Source of the DNA: Gimesia sp.
Lineage (GTDB): Bacteria; Planctomycetota; Planctomycetia; Planctomycetales; Planctomycetaceae
Assembly: GCA_002706765.1 (NCBI GenBank)
Contig: PAJV01000077.1
Coordinates: 246,547-310,546 of the forward strand
Direction of reading: 5' to 3'
Length of the DNA: 64,000 nt
Shown: positions 1 to 9,469 of the stretch, piece after piece
Layout of the letters: every line of letters begins with the position of its first letter
Position numbering within the stretch: the stretch's first letter is position 1
Made by a program: the position numbers and the translations under genes
Notes under the pieces: model-generated
Databases searched by the model: none
The model's input: only the letters and a program-made list of their open reading frames with translations
Told to the model about the DNA's origin: nothing

Positions 1-104
1 GACGATCCTAATACATAAAGTCCTTAAACTTCCCATCTTGCAGTACGTGCATATCCGAACTGTAAGGTTGTCCGTTAATATGTTGTGCCTATTGGAGAGC
101 GTCC

Positions 105-1991
105 ATGCGCCCTAATCACCCTCGCGTCGGCTCCAGTGTTGTTTCCGTACTGGCAACCGTAGTCTGTTTATCTGTCGTACTGGCAGTCACCTTTTACCTG
201 GTAAATCCCCAGTCTGAAATGACTGTCGAAAAAGCACCAGAACAGGTTCAGACTTCTGTCGAATCGCCGCTGGTACTGGAAGAACAGGAAACCGTCGCGG
301 TGACTCCTGCTGCAGAAACGAAACCGGCGGAAGTCACGCCACGCGTTTCACCTGAAGAACAGGTTGCCGCACATCTGACATCGGGGGAATTCGGACAGGC
401 GATTGAAGTCGCTGAAACCGTGTCCAACCTGCAGGAACGTACTCTCTTGCTCAAAATGGTCGTCAAAGCCCAGATGGACTCCGGAGACTTCATGGCCGCA
501 CTGGGAACCATCAACCGCATCCCCCTGGATGAAGAACGCACACAAGCCATGGGCGAACGCGCTCAGGCCATGTCACTCGCTGGTGGATCTCAGCTGGCCG
601 ACTTTACCGAACTGATCGACCTGATTCAGTCACAGACTTCAGGCGGCTGGATCGACGACGGATCTGGTGAAGGTTCACTCCGTCAGTTTTCTGCCGGGGT
701 TCGCGTTGACCCGAATGGCATGCTGCATCATATCAGCAAACAGGAACTGAAAGGCGAACTGGAAGCACTGGGTGCCAAAGCCCGTAAAGCCAGCCTGAAT
801 AAAAATGTGGCCCAAAACAGCCAGCTGCGTCTGATTTCCCTGACCCGTCTGGAAAAAGAAGTGCAGCAGTTGATTGAAGAAGGCCGCTCTCCCGTTGAGA
901 CCATGAAAATGCTGGCAGGCCTGACCCGGGTGGAATACGTATTTGTCTATCCGGAAGATCAGGAAATCGTAGTCGCCGGGCCGGCAGAAGCCTGGATTTA
1001 TAACGAGCAGGGCCTAGCTGTTGGTGTCGAAAGCGGACGTCCCGTGCTGCAACTGGATGACCTGGTAACGATCCTGCGAACGTTCTCGGACAACGGAGAA
1101 GAAATCTTTGGCTGCTCTTTCGACCCTCGTGCGGAAGGCCTGGCACGCGTGAAAGAATTTGTCACGCAATCCAATGCCCGTGGCCCGCTCAGTGCAGGTG
1201 CCGGCGTGCGGAATTACACAAAACAGCTGAAAGAAAAACTGGGAATACAGGACATTACCCTGTACGGCGTGCCTGATACCTCTCGTGTCGCCCGCGTACT
1301 GATTGAAGCAGACTACCGGATGAAACTGATCGGCATCGGTAAAATGGATGCTGGCAAAAACATCCCCAGCTACTTTGATCTGCTGGCACAGGAAAGCAAT
1401 CAAAGTGGCATGAACCTGGAAGCGCTCCGCTGGTGGCTGACCATGAAATACGATTCGGTTCTGCATAACCCGCAACGCACCGCTTACCAGGTAGTGGGTT
1501 CCTCTGTTCTCTGCCAGTCAGAAAATCAGATTGTCACCAAAGAAGGTGAACGGTTACGAACAGGGCAGGCTGAAAAGCTCAACCGCGAATTCGCCGCCAA
1601 CTTTACCGAACATTACCAGGAACTGGCAGAGCAGGATCTGGTTTACGCCGACCTGCAGAACATTTTCGACCTGGCCCTGGTAGCCGCCCTGATGCGAAAT
1701 GAACAGCTGGCGAATCGGGCCGGCTGGGAAATGACTGCCTTTGCTGCCAACGGCGCCTATCGCCCGGCTGAATTCGAACCAGCTCACACGGTAGACACGG
1801 TTGTCAATCACCGCGTATTCAACGGCAAAGACGTTGTCGTTCAGGTTGCCGGCGGCGTGCGGGTGGATACGAACTCGGTTGTGAAAAATCAGCAGAACCT
1901 GAAAGTCTCCCCCGAAGTCGGAGCCGTTTCCGCTCAGTCTAAAGCACCCGCATTGCCCGTGGGTCGCTGGTGGTGGGACCTGGCAAACTGA
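105..1991 (+). CDS. DUF1598 domain-containing membrane-anchored protein
   Basis: The 628-aa protein starts with a short basic stretch and one hydrophobic segment (about residues 13-33), which suggests a signal anchor and an exported body. A Pro/Glu-rich linker (about 40-85) follows, then a helical, TPR-like region (about 86-160). The C-terminal two thirds, with the motifs LSAGAGVRNYTKQL and YRMKLIGIGKMD, match what I remember of the planctomycete-specific DUF1598 family. The function of that family is unknown. The ATG follows a GGAGAG ribosome binding site (93-98). A strong terminator lies about 45 bp after the stop. The gene stands alone on the + strand. The family call is from memory of signatures; reading frame and start are well supported. 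Confidence 0.8.
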   Translation: MRPNHPRVGSSVVSVLATVVCLSVVLAVTFYLVNPQSEMTVEKAPEQVQTSVESPLVLEEQETVAVTPAAETKPAEVTPRVSPEEQVAAHLTSGEFGQAIEVAETVSNLQERTLLLKMVVKAQMDSGDFMAALGTINRIPLDEERTQAMGERAQAMSLAGGSQLADFTELIDLIQSQTSGGWIDDGSGEGSLRQFSAGVRVDPNGMLHHISKQELKGELEALGAKARKASLNKNVAQNSQLRLISLTRLEKEVQQLIEEGRSPVETMKMLAGLTRVEYVFVYPEDQEIVVAGPAEAWIYNEQGLAVGVESGRPVLQLDDLVTILRTFSDNGEEIFGCSFDPRAEGLARVKEFVTQSNARGPLSAGAGVRNYTKQLKEKLGIQDITLYGVPDTSRVARVLIEADYRMKLIGIGKMDAGKNIPSYFDLLAQESNQSGMNLEALRWWLTMKYDSVLHNPQRTAYQVVGSSVLCQSENQIVTKEGERLRTGQAEKLNREFAANFTEHYQELAEQDLVYADLQNIFDLALVAALMRNEQLANRAGWEMTAFAANGAYRPAEFEPAHTVDTVVNHRVFNGKDVVVQVAGGVRVDTNSVVKNQQNLKVSPEVGAVSAQSKAPALPVGRWWWDLAN

Positions 1992-2035
1992 GCTTCTGAA
2001 GTAAAATCAGACCGTAGTAAAATATGATCAATCAA

Positions 2036-2068
2036 AAAACCGCAGCCTGTTACCGGGCTGCGGTTTTT
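2036..2068 (+). terminator. Rho-independent terminator after the DUF1598 gene
   Basis: A GC-rich stem (CCGCAGCC pairing with GGCTGCGG, extended by AAA/TTT) closes an 8-nt loop and is followed directly by a run of T. It lies 45 bp after the stop at 1991. The A-run before the left arm could also let it serve the convergent sulfatase gene on the minus strand. Confidence 0.85.
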
Positions 2069-2130
2069 CTTATTGAACTCCCGATCGATTTCATCGCATG
2101 GATTTCACCGCTTGTAATTTCAAAGGGGGA

Positions 2131-3552
2131 TTATTTCACGTAACCTTTGATGCCCACCGATTCCAGCAGCTGGGGGAAATCCCGTGGCTCGGAATGGGCC
2201 TGCTGCATGATCTGCTGCAGGTCTTTGATTTTTTCCGGATACTGTTTTGCAAGGTTTTTTGTCTCACCGATATCCTTGCCCAGATCGTAAAGTTCAATCG
2301 GCTGATTCATACGGTTCTGCACGGCTTTCCAGTTTCCCTGACGAACCGCACGAGAACGAATCTTCCCTTTCGTGTATTCCCAATAGAGGTACTCATGTTC
2401 TGGCTGATCTCCTTTTCCCAACAAGGTGGGCAGAAATGAAATGCCGTCGATATCGACTCCGGAGGGAACTTCTGTCCCCGCGACCTGAGCCAGTGTGGGC
2501 AAGACATCCCAGAATGCGATCTGCAGATCAGATGTTTTTCCTGCTGCGATTTTCCCGGGCCAGTTCGCGATGAAGGGAACACGCAGACCACCTTCATACA
2601 TGGAACCTTTATGACCTCTCAGCGGCGCATTGCCGTTGAAGAAATCGGTCATCTCTTTCCAGGCTCCCCCCTGCCCGCCATTATCGGAAGTGAAAATAAT
2701 CAGCGTGTTATCACGAATCCCCAGGTCTTCCAGCAGTGTGACGATCTCTCCCACATGATCATCCAGACGCGAAATCATGCCGGCAAATGTCGTCAAACCA
2801 TCTTCGGAACCGATATAGCCAGGACGGGGATCCGGAATCGGGGTTTTGGGAAACTGTCCGCGGTACGGTTTTTCCGACTCTTCAGGCACTACCAGTTCCA
2901 CGTGAGGAATAATATAAGGCAGATAAGCAAAGAACGGCTGCGCTTTATTTTTCTGGATGAAGGCTTTGGCATTCTCGTGGATCAGATCGTGAATGTAGCG
3001 ACCGCGCTGATTGTTTTCGTTTTCCGGCAACATCAGTTTCTTTTCGTTCTGCCAGATCCAGAAGGGATAATAGAAGTGAGCGTGAACCTGCAGCAGCTGA
3101 CCTGTGAATTCATCGAAGCCCTGATTGCCGGGGCGACCGGGAGTTCCTTCGTAGCCCAGGCCCCATTTGCCGAATGCGCCTGTAGCGTAACCCGCATCCT
3201 TAAGCACTTTGGCGACGGTGGGATCTTCGGCGTACAGCAACTGGTTCAGGTCGTTGGCACGCACGGCAGTATGACCAGTATGTTGTCCCGTCATTAAAAC
3301 ACTGCGCGAAGGCTGACAGACCATGGAACCGGCGTAGGCCTGAGTGAACTTCATCCCCTCTGCTGCCAGCTTGTCGATATGCGGCGTTTTGATTTTTTTC
3401 TGACCGTAACAACCGAGTTCCGCGTAGCCTAAATCATCGGCCATGATAAAAATGATGTTCGGTTTCTGCTGCTCTGCCGCCTTCAGTCTGACGGGAGTCG
3501 AGTGACCCAGACTGCAAATGAGAGCCAGAAGAATTAAGAGTGGGCGAAACAT
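2131..3552 (-). CDS. Secreted sulfatase (arylsulfatase A type)
   Basis: The 473-aa protein has an N-terminal signal peptide (about residues 1-25). It then shows the sulfatase N-terminal metal site NIIFIMADDLGYAELGCYG with its paired Asp residues. The active-site signature CQPSRSVLMTG (about residues 80-90) contains the C-x-P-S-R core in which Cys is converted to formylglycine. A GKWGLG motif and the downstream FTSDNGG motif complete the metal and sulfate pocket. It should hydrolyse sulfate esters, probably of sulfated polysaccharides, outside the cytoplasm; the substrate cannot be read from sequence. Planctomycetes carry many such genes. No formylglycine-generating enzyme is nearby. Start ATG at 3552. 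Confidence 0.93.
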   Translation of the reverse strand: MFRPLLILLALICSLGHSTPVRLKAAEQQKPNIIFIMADDLGYAELGCYGQKKIKTPHIDKLAAEGMKFTQAYAGSMVCQPSRSVLMTGQHTGHTAVRANDLNQLLYAEDPTVAKVLKDAGYATGAFGKWGLGYEGTPGRPGNQGFDEFTGQLLQVHAHFYYPFWIWQNEKKLMLPENENNQRGRYIHDLIHENAKAFIQKNKAQPFFAYLPYIIPHVELVVPEESEKPYRGQFPKTPIPDPRPGYIGSEDGLTTFAGMISRLDDHVGEIVTLLEDLGIRDNTLIIFTSDNGGQGGAWKEMTDFFNGNAPLRGHKGSMYEGGLRVPFIANWPGKIAAGKTSDLQIAFWDVLPTLAQVAGTEVPSGVDIDGISFLPTLLGKGDQPEHEYLYWEYTKGKIRSRAVRQGNWKAVQNRMNQPIELYDLGKDIGETKNLAKQYPEKIKDLQQIMQQAHSEPRDFPQLLESVGIKGYVK

Positions 3553-3655
3553 GATGCCAGATCCTTTCGAAGTTTTTGATTTCGTGTTTTTTTGAAATAT
3601 TTACACGCTGAATTTGCATTCAGAATGCTTTTTAAAAAATCGTTTGAGATTGGTA

Positions 3656-3684
3656 TTGACCGATTCAAAATGAGTTTCTATTCT
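3656..3684 (+). promoter_or_regulatory. Possible sigma70-type promoter in the sulfatase-glgC gap
   Basis: TTGACC (3656-3661) and TATTCT (3679-3684) are separated by 17 nt. No + strand gene follows. The first structure downstream is a terminator-like hairpin at 3833-3879. Sequence match only. Confidence 0.3.
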
Positions 3685-3832
3685 CCCCGCACCATTGGCG
3701 TTCACGCTGATTTCCAAAACATCAAACAGACCATTCCTGATAACATCACACCTCACAATGACCGTTATCAATCCCTTTTTCAACCTTCAAGAATACACTG
3801 GTGTCTGCTGAGTGATTTCATTCACTTGGTGG

Positions 3833-3879
3833 AAAGATCGAATGCCTGATGCACGGATGCTGTGGCATCGATCTTTTTT
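3833..3879 (+). terminator. Terminator-like hairpin without an upstream gene
   Basis: AAGATCG-A-ATGCC pairs with GGCATCGATCTT (one bulged A) around a 17-nt loop and is followed by six T. The T-run places it on the + strand, yet no + strand coding gene precedes it. It may end an unannotated small transcript. Confidence 0.45.
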
Positions 3880-3931
3880 GAAGCTTTAAAATCGGAGCGT
3901 ACTTTGAGGCGTGACTGGCTGGTGTGAAACT

Positions 3932-4007
3932 TATAATGGCGAACAATCGCCTCCCGGAAGTAGTACAAGTCCTTCCCCCCCCTGGGCTACTGCTTCCGGG
4001 AATTTTT
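3932..4007 (+). ncRNA. Candidate small RNA with C-rich loop
   Basis: A consensus -10 box TATAAT (3932-3937) is followed at once by a small hairpin GGCGA-ACAA-TCGCC (3938-3951). Then comes a 13-bp stem, CCCGGAAGTAGTA (3953-3965) with TACTGCTTCCGGG (3988-4000), containing one G-T pair. Its 22-nt loop includes eight consecutive C (3975-3982), and the stem ends in AATTTTT. No + strand gene precedes it, and the T-run excludes service to the minus-strand glgC. A short RNA of about 60 nt starting near 3940-3945 is the simplest reading. No clear -35 box is seen. C-rich loops are known from several regulatory RNAs, but homology to any family is not claimed. Confidence 0.4.
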
Positions 4008-4072
4008 ATGCGCTGTGCCTGATGCCAGTGCGAAACCGGTATCAGGCCAGACGCGCAGTGTCAGAGTTCAGT

Positions 4073-5302
4073 CTATGACGGGAAGCCATCCATCTTGCCG
4101 ATGACCACGATGCCGGATTCGGAAACCGCAAAGCCACGGCTTTTATCCGCTTCGAGGTCATAACCGATCTCGCAGCCTTTGGGGATGGAAACTCCTTTAT
4201 CGATGATCGCATTGCGAATTTTCGCATGCCGCCCCACGTTGACCCCGGAGAACAGAATCGAATTATCGACTTCCGCCCAGCTGTTGACGCGCACGTTCGA
4301 CGAAATGATCGACTGACTCACGCGGCCGCCTGAAATAATCGAGCCCGCACAGACCATACTGTCCACCGCCTGACCCACGCGGGGTTTATTGCCTTCACTC
4401 TGGGCAAACACGAACTTGGGTGGAGGATCGGGTGGCTGATAAGAGCGGATCGGCCAGGTGTTATCGTACAGATTTAACTGGGGATGCACGGAAACCAGGT
4501 CCATGTTCGCTTCGTAATACGCGTCGATCGTTCCGACATCCCGCCAGTAGTAACCATCGCCTGTATTTTTATCCTGGAAGGGATAGGCCCGTACCAGGTG
4601 GTCATCGATGATCGACGGAATAATGTTCTTGCCGAAGTCATGCGAACTGTCGAGCTGGGTCGCGTCATAACACAAGCGCTCGAACAGGAAGTTCGTGTTG
4701 AACACATAGATGCCCATGGAGGCCAGACTTTTGTCCGGGTGACTGGGCATGGGAGCGGGATTGGCCGGCTTTTCTTCAAACTTGACCACGCGCATGTTTT
4801 CATCGACGCCCATCACGCCAAACTGGGTGGCTTCATCACGATCGACGGGAATGCAGCCGATGGTCACATCCGCGCCGGATTCCTTATGGTCGCGGATCAG
4901 TTTGGAGTAATCCATTTTATAAATGTGATCGCCGGAGAGGATCAGAATGTGTTCCGACCGAGCCCGTTCGATGGTGTAGATATTCTGATAGACGGCGTCT
5001 GCGGTTCCCTGGTACCACTGTTCGTCAATCCGCTGCTGGGGAGGCAGAACGTCGATAAACTCATTCAGTTCCCGGCAGAGGAACCGCCAGCCCAGATTGA
5101 TATGTCGGTCGAGGCTCGCAGCTTTGTACTGCGTCAGAATCAGAATCCGACGCAAGCCGCTGTTAATGCAGTTCGAAAGTGTAAAATCGATGATGCGATA
5201 TCCGCCTCCAAAGGGGACAGCGGGTTTTGCTCGATCCCGGGTAAGCGGTTCCAGTCGTGATCCCTTACCACCGGCCAGAACCAGGGCCAACACATTTCGC
5301 AT
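4073..5302 (-). CDS. glgC: Glucose-1-phosphate adenylyltransferase
   Basis: This enzyme makes ADP-glucose from glucose-1-phosphate and ATP, the committed step of bacterial glycogen synthesis. The N-terminus has the nucleotidyltransferase loop LVLAGGKGSRLEPLT. It is followed by the substrate motifs AKPAVPFGG and IDFTLSNC, then SGDHIYKMDY in the middle. The C-terminal part (about residues 290-409) has the left-handed beta-helix repeats of the family. I place the start at ATG 5302 (409 aa) because it has a strong GAGGAAGGA site about 7 nt upstream; an in-frame ATG at 5329 would add nine residues that contain this site. No other glycogen gene is visible in the window. Confidence 0.95.
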   Translation of the reverse strand: MRNVLALVLAGGKGSRLEPLTRDRAKPAVPFGGGYRIIDFTLSNCINSGLRRILILTQYKAASLDRHINLGWRFLCRELNEFIDVLPPQQRIDEQWYQGTADAVYQNIYTIERARSEHILILSGDHIYKMDYSKLIRDHKESGADVTIGCIPVDRDEATQFGVMGVDENMRVVKFEEKPANPAPMPSHPDKSLASMGIYVFNTNFLFERLCYDATQLDSSHDFGKNIIPSIIDDHLVRAYPFQDKNTGDGYYWRDVGTIDAYYEANMDLVSVHPQLNLYDNTWPIRSYQPPDPPPKFVFAQSEGNKPRVGQAVDSMVCAGSIISGGRVSQSIISSNVRVNSWAEVDNSILFSGVNVGRHAKIRNAIIDKGVSIPKGCEIGYDLEADKSRGFAVSESGIVVIGKMDGFPS

Positions 5303-5714
5303 AACTGTTCCTTCCTCAACATGGAACAAGATCCCTGCGGACTCATTCCCTGATCCATCAATGTATTTTAACAGAGGTTTTTGACGCGCTTAATTGAACA
5401 ATTCGAACAAAGCACATTCACAGACCAAACGTGAAGGTTTCATTCCCTGCGCTATGAATTGTGCGAACGCTCTCTCTATGTTGTAGCATGCGACGACGAT
5501 GAAAGGAATTCAAAAAAACAACGTTTTGTCGAAGATCTTTTTTCTCAGACTTTCCGACTCCGCCAGTTTGGCATGCCCCCGGATAGTCTGCTCGACTGGC
5601 CACCCCAATTAATGAAGTTTCGATTGTTTTCCGGCCTGCGACTTCTCTCGATTGATTGTTCAATTTATAATTTGTGACATAAGTCTCTCACCTTCCAGCC
5701 TGGAGCACACAGCC
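5303..5714. other. Divergent intergenic region, glgC / methyltransferase
   Basis: 412 bp between divergent start codons. It must hold both promoters. I see no gene, convincing hairpin or repeat in it; the short reading frames are weak and lack ribosome binding sites. Confidence 0.5.
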
Positions 5715-6377
5715 ATGAGTACCACCGACGAAAAACAGACGAAATCATTTTATGACCGTATCAGCCATTCCTATGACATGATCGCCGACTCCAATGAGCA
5801 TGTGGCCCGGGAAAAAGGGCTGACTGCACTTGCGATTCAGGAGGGAGAATCGGTTCTGGAAATCGGTTATGGCACCGGTCACTCACTGGTGGCGCTGGCA
5901 GAAGCCGCAGGCACAACCGGCAAGGTGACAGGCGTGGACATTTCGGACGGAATGAAAACCGTCTCAGAAAAACGGGTCACGGAAGCGGGCCTGGCAGACC
6001 GTGTGGAACTGACCGTTGCCAATACGCCTCCCCTGCCCTTTGCGGATGGCAGCTTTGATGTCGTCTCAATGAGCTTTACCCTGGAACTGTTTCCGCTGGA
6101 TACCATCCCCACCATGCTGGCAGAAATCAAGCGGGTGCTGAAGCCGGGCGGCCGACTGGGCGTCGTCTGCATGGCACTGCCCAAAGATGGCAATCAGGAC
6201 AGCTTTCTGGAAAAAACCTACAAGTGGATGCACCAGCACTTTCCGCACATCGTGGACTGCCAGCCGATTAATGCGACCCGTTTATTGCAGGATGCGGGCT
6301 TTACTCTCAAAGAAGATGACACCATGGAAATCTGGACGATGCCCGTCTCCGTGCTGGTCGGCACGACTCCTGCCTGA
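5715..6377 (+). CDS. Class I SAM-dependent methyltransferase
   Basis: The 220-aa protein has the Rossmann-type methyltransferase fold. Motif I is VLEIGYGTGHSLVAL (about residues 44-58), followed by the acidic SAM-ribose position in GVDISDG. Motif IV lies around FDVVSMSFTLEL, and an RVLKPGGRLGVV motif follows. The layout resembles the UbiE/Methyltransf_11 group, but the substrate is not predictable. The start at ATG 5715 is preferred to an upstream frame start at 5652 because GGAG lies 9 nt before it and the upstream 21 residues look non-coding. The permease gene follows after 51 bp on the same strand, so co-transcription is possible. Confidence 0.85.
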   Translation: MSTTDEKQTKSFYDRISHSYDMIADSNEHVAREKGLTALAIQEGESVLEIGYGTGHSLVALAEAAGTTGKVTGVDISDGMKTVSEKRVTEAGLADRVELTVANTPPLPFADGSFDVVSMSFTLELFPLDTIPTMLAEIKRVLKPGGRLGVVCMALPKDGNQDSFLEKTYKWMHQHFPHIVDCQPINATRLLQDAGFTLKEDDTMEIWTMPVSVLVGTTPA

Positions 6378-6428
6378 TCCCTGGTTTCACCACATTCCTT
6401 TCCGGCTGGACAGGGGACTGCATTCAAT

Positions 6429-7880
6429 ATGCCCTCAGAGCAACAGCAAGCCGAGTCGGTTCCCTCAGCGGATTCCCGCTTCCAGAAGCAGCTGACGCTC
6501 TGGGACACGGTGAATATCATCATCGGCATTGTGATCGGGGTTTCGATCTTCAAAGTGCCCGGTCTGGTGTTCGGGAACTCCGGCTCGATCGAAGCCGGTT
6601 TCGTAATCTGGGGCCTGGGTGGTCTGCTGATGCTGGCCGGGGCACTGTGTTACGCCGAGCTGGCATCTGCCATACCGGAAACGGGGGGCGACTATGTCTT
6701 CCTGTCCCGGACCTACGGCGACGGCTGTGGATTTCTGTTCGGCTGGGCACAGTTCATCGCCATCAACCCGGGCAACATCGGCATCATGTCGTATGTCTTC
6801 GCCGATTACGCCATCTCGTTTCTGAATGCCTCCGGCTTTGAAATCCCCGCAGGCTGGTCGGTCATCCTGGCGGCTGCCTCCGTCTGTATGCTGCTCTTTT
6901 TGAATCTGCTGGGGCTGATGGTCGGCAAGTGGGCACAAAACATTCTGACGTTGGCCAAGATCGTCGGACTGGCGGCGATTATCGTGAGTGGCGTCTACCT
7001 GGGACTGCAGGGAACAGGCGCAACCGTTATCGAACCGATTAAAGAAAACCCGGATGCGAAACTGCAATATGGACTGGCGATGGTATTCGTGTTGTACGCT
7101 TTTGGAGGCTGGAACGATGCCGCGTTCGTCGCTGCCGAAGTCAAAGAGCCGGGCAAAAATATTCCGCGGGCGCTGATCGCAGGCACCGGAGGCATTCTGG
7201 TCATTTACCTGCTGATCAACTTCGCCTACCTGTGGGGGCTGGGCTCTAGCCGATTGCTGCAGTCCTCCACACCGGCGGCAGAACTGCTGGGCAATGCCTG
7301 GGGTGATCACGGCACTCAGATCATCAGCCTGATAATCATGATCTCCTCACTGGGTGCCATCAACGGACTGATTATTACCGGCTCCCGCGTGAACGTGCGA
7401 CTGGGCATGGATCACCGCTTCTTCGCCGTCCTGGCCCGCTGGAACCGCCGCGTCAACGCGCCCCTCTATTCACTGCTGTCACAGGGAGTGATTTCCATCG
7501 TGATGATTCTGCTGGTGGGCACGAAAGCAGGCCGCCGTATGATCAATGCGCCGTTTACCCTGATCCAATCTGACTTCATCGAATGGGAAAAGTACCAGGA
7601 CGGCTTTGATACCCTGCTCGTCGCAACGGCTCCTTTGTTCTGGACATTCTTTCTACTTACCGGCTTGAGCCTGATCATCCTGCGGTTTAAAGCCCCGCAG
7701 ATGGAGCGACCCTTTCGCGTCCCCCTGTATCCCGCGACGCCGATCCTGTTTTGCCTGACCTGTCTCTACATGCTTTATGCCAGTCTCGACTACGCCCGCG
7801 GCCTGGCATTACTGGGCCTGATCCCGGTACTGATCGGCGTGCCTTTGTACTGGATGAGCCGCCGGAAGCCTTCCACTTAA
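6429..7880 (+). CDS. APC-family amino acid permease
   Basis: The 483-aa protein is strongly hydrophobic with about twelve membrane segments. The first carries the APC-family unwound helix motif in NIIIGIVIGVSIFKVPG, where small residues form the substrate site. A second conserved block, FGGWNDAAFVAAEVKEPGKNIP, matches helix 6 and the loop typical of LAT/APC transporters. It probably moves an amino acid or related compound across the inner membrane by H+ symport or exchange; the substrate is unknown. It lies 51 bp downstream of the methyltransferase. A stretch rich in charged residues (about 365-395) separates the last helices. Confidence 0.9.
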   Translation: MPSEQQQAESVPSADSRFQKQLTLWDTVNIIIGIVIGVSIFKVPGLVFGNSGSIEAGFVIWGLGGLLMLAGALCYAELASAIPETGGDYVFLSRTYGDGCGFLFGWAQFIAINPGNIGIMSYVFADYAISFLNASGFEIPAGWSVILAAASVCMLLFLNLLGLMVGKWAQNILTLAKIVGLAAIIVSGVYLGLQGTGATVIEPIKENPDAKLQYGLAMVFVLYAFGGWNDAAFVAAEVKEPGKNIPRALIAGTGGILVIYLLINFAYLWGLGSSRLLQSSTPAAELLGNAWGDHGTQIISLIIMISSLGAINGLIITGSRVNVRLGMDHRFFAVLARWNRRVNAPLYSLLSQGVISIVMILLVGTKAGRRMINAPFTLIQSDFIEWEKYQDGFDTLLVATAPLFWTFFLLTGLSLIILRFKAPQMERPFRVPLYPATPILFCLTCLYMLYASLDYARGLALLGLIPVLIGVPLYWMSRRKPST

Positions 7881-8007
7881 CAGTATTTGCCGAATCGTGT
7901 CCCGCGCTCCAATGATGACTCAGGATGCTGGCACGCTGGTTGCGATTTGTTTACCATGAATACCGACCAAATTGAAAGCAGTCTCCCATTAATGATGGAT
8001 TAACACC

Positions 8008-9372
8008 ATGAAATCACGCGCCACTCTGTTTTACCTTGCCGCCCTGTTCCTGTTGCAAACGCTTGTCTGCCCTGTCGCTGCCGAAGAAACCAAAACAATT
8101 GCCCCGCTGGAACTGCCGCGGGTTGAGGCTTCATTTGAGCCGCCGTATTACAGCACAACCTACGAACAGCCAACCGAGCCCAAAGAGGGGCAGTTGCAGA
8201 TCGGCGTGACTTATACGCTCTGGATTCCGGAAGGACTCAAGGAAGTGCGGGGCATGATTGTGCATCAGCATGGCTGTGGTTCGGGGTCGTGCACGGGCAG
8301 CGTGACGGCGGCCCATGATCTGCACTGGCAGGAACTGGCGCGAAAAAACGGTTGTGCCCTGCTCGGCCCCAGCTTTCATCAGGCCGAGAAACAGAACTGC
8401 CGCCTGTGGTGTGATCCGCGGAACGGCTCAAGCAAAGTGTTTGTCGAGTCACTGCAGAAGCTGGCAAAACTGTCGGGGCATCCTGAAGTCGCCACCGCGC
8501 CCTGGTGTCTGTGGGGGCATTCGGGAGGCGGGTTCTGGTCGAGCCTGATGCAGATGGAGTACCCGGAGCGGATTGTGGCGATCTGGTTTCAATCGGGAAC
8601 AGCGTACGGCTACTGGACCAATGACGAAATTACGGCTCCCGAGATCCCCGAGGCGGCGATGCAGATTCCGATGGTGGCCAATCCGGGTCTGAAAGAAAAA
8701 GAAAACAAACGTTTCAGCCGCGCCTGGACGGGCAGCCTGGCAATGTTCAAAGACTACCGCTCCAAAGGAGCCCCGATCGCTTTTGCCCCCGACCCCCGCA
8801 CGGGCCACGAAACCGGCGACTCACGCTACCTCGCGATCCCTTTCTTCAACGCCTGCCTGCAACAGCGTCTGCCTGACAAAGTGGGAGCCCCTTTGAAAGC
8901 CGTGGAGATCAGCAAAGGCTGGCTCTCACCCCTGCTCAGTGAAACCATGCCGGTTCCTTATGATCAGTTTGAAGGCGATAAAACGGAGGCAAACTGGCTG
9001 CCCGACAAAGCAGTCGCGCTGGCCTGGCTGGACTTCGTGAAGACCGGCGCAGTCAGTGACAAAACTCCGCCCCCTGCCCCCACCGATGTCAAAGTGGATG
9101 CTGCGACAGGCACGATTACCTGGAAAGCAGGAACCGACTTTGAAAGCGGCATCCAGGCCTTTCTGATCCAACGCGACGGCAAACAGATCGGTCAACTCCC
9201 CGAAAAACCGACCAACCGTTTCGGCCGTCCCCTGTTCCAGAACATGAGCTACGGCGATACCCCCGTGCTGCCACTGCAGAAGTTTGAATTCGTGGACAAA
9301 ACTGCCAACCCGGGTCAGCAATACGACTATCAGGTCAAAGCGGTAAACACGGCCGGGCTGCAGTCGAAGTAG
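8008..9372 (+). CDS. Secreted alpha/beta-hydrolase (esterase-like) with C-terminal Fn3-like domain
   Basis: The 454-aa protein has a clear signal peptide (cleavage near VAAEE, residue about 26). The catalytic domain has an oxyanion-type HQHGCG motif (about residue 90), the nucleophile elbow GHSGGG (about residue 171) and a candidate catalytic His in TGHETGDSRYL. The last 100 residues, starting near TPPPAPTDVKV, look like a fibronectin type III-like or carbohydrate-binding beta-sandwich domain. Several Cys in the N-terminal half (HGCGSGSCTG and later) may form disulfides in the periplasm. Similar proteins in planctomycetes may be polysaccharide or carbohydrate esterases, but the substrate is not known. 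Confidence 0.75.
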   Translation: MKSRATLFYLAALFLLQTLVCPVAAEETKTIAPLELPRVEASFEPPYYSTTYEQPTEPKEGQLQIGVTYTLWIPEGLKEVRGMIVHQHGCGSGSCTGSVTAAHDLHWQELARKNGCALLGPSFHQAEKQNCRLWCDPRNGSSKVFVESLQKLAKLSGHPEVATAPWCLWGHSGGGFWSSLMQMEYPERIVAIWFQSGTAYGYWTNDEITAPEIPEAAMQIPMVANPGLKEKENKRFSRAWTGSLAMFKDYRSKGAPIAFAPDPRTGHETGDSRYLAIPFFNACLQQRLPDKVGAPLKAVEISKGWLSPLLSETMPVPYDQFEGDKTEANWLPDKAVALAWLDFVKTGAVSDKTPPPAPTDVKVDAATGTITWKAGTDFESGIQAFLIQRDGKQIGQLPEKPTNRFGRPLFQNMSYGDTPVLPLQKFEFVDKTANPGQQYDYQVKAVNTAGLQSK

Positions 9373-9469
9373 TCTTTTTCTACGACTAACAACACGAAAA
9401 CACACGAAAAAAGAATAGTACGTTACAAAATACCCGTTATGTTCGACGAAAAAGAAGGCAGATCCAGTT

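Noticed and set aside
3592-3849. 85-codon frame on the + strand before the candidate RNAs
   Set aside because: No ribosome binding site, no family pattern, and it overlaps the predicted promoter. The hairpin after it could end a non-coding transcript instead.
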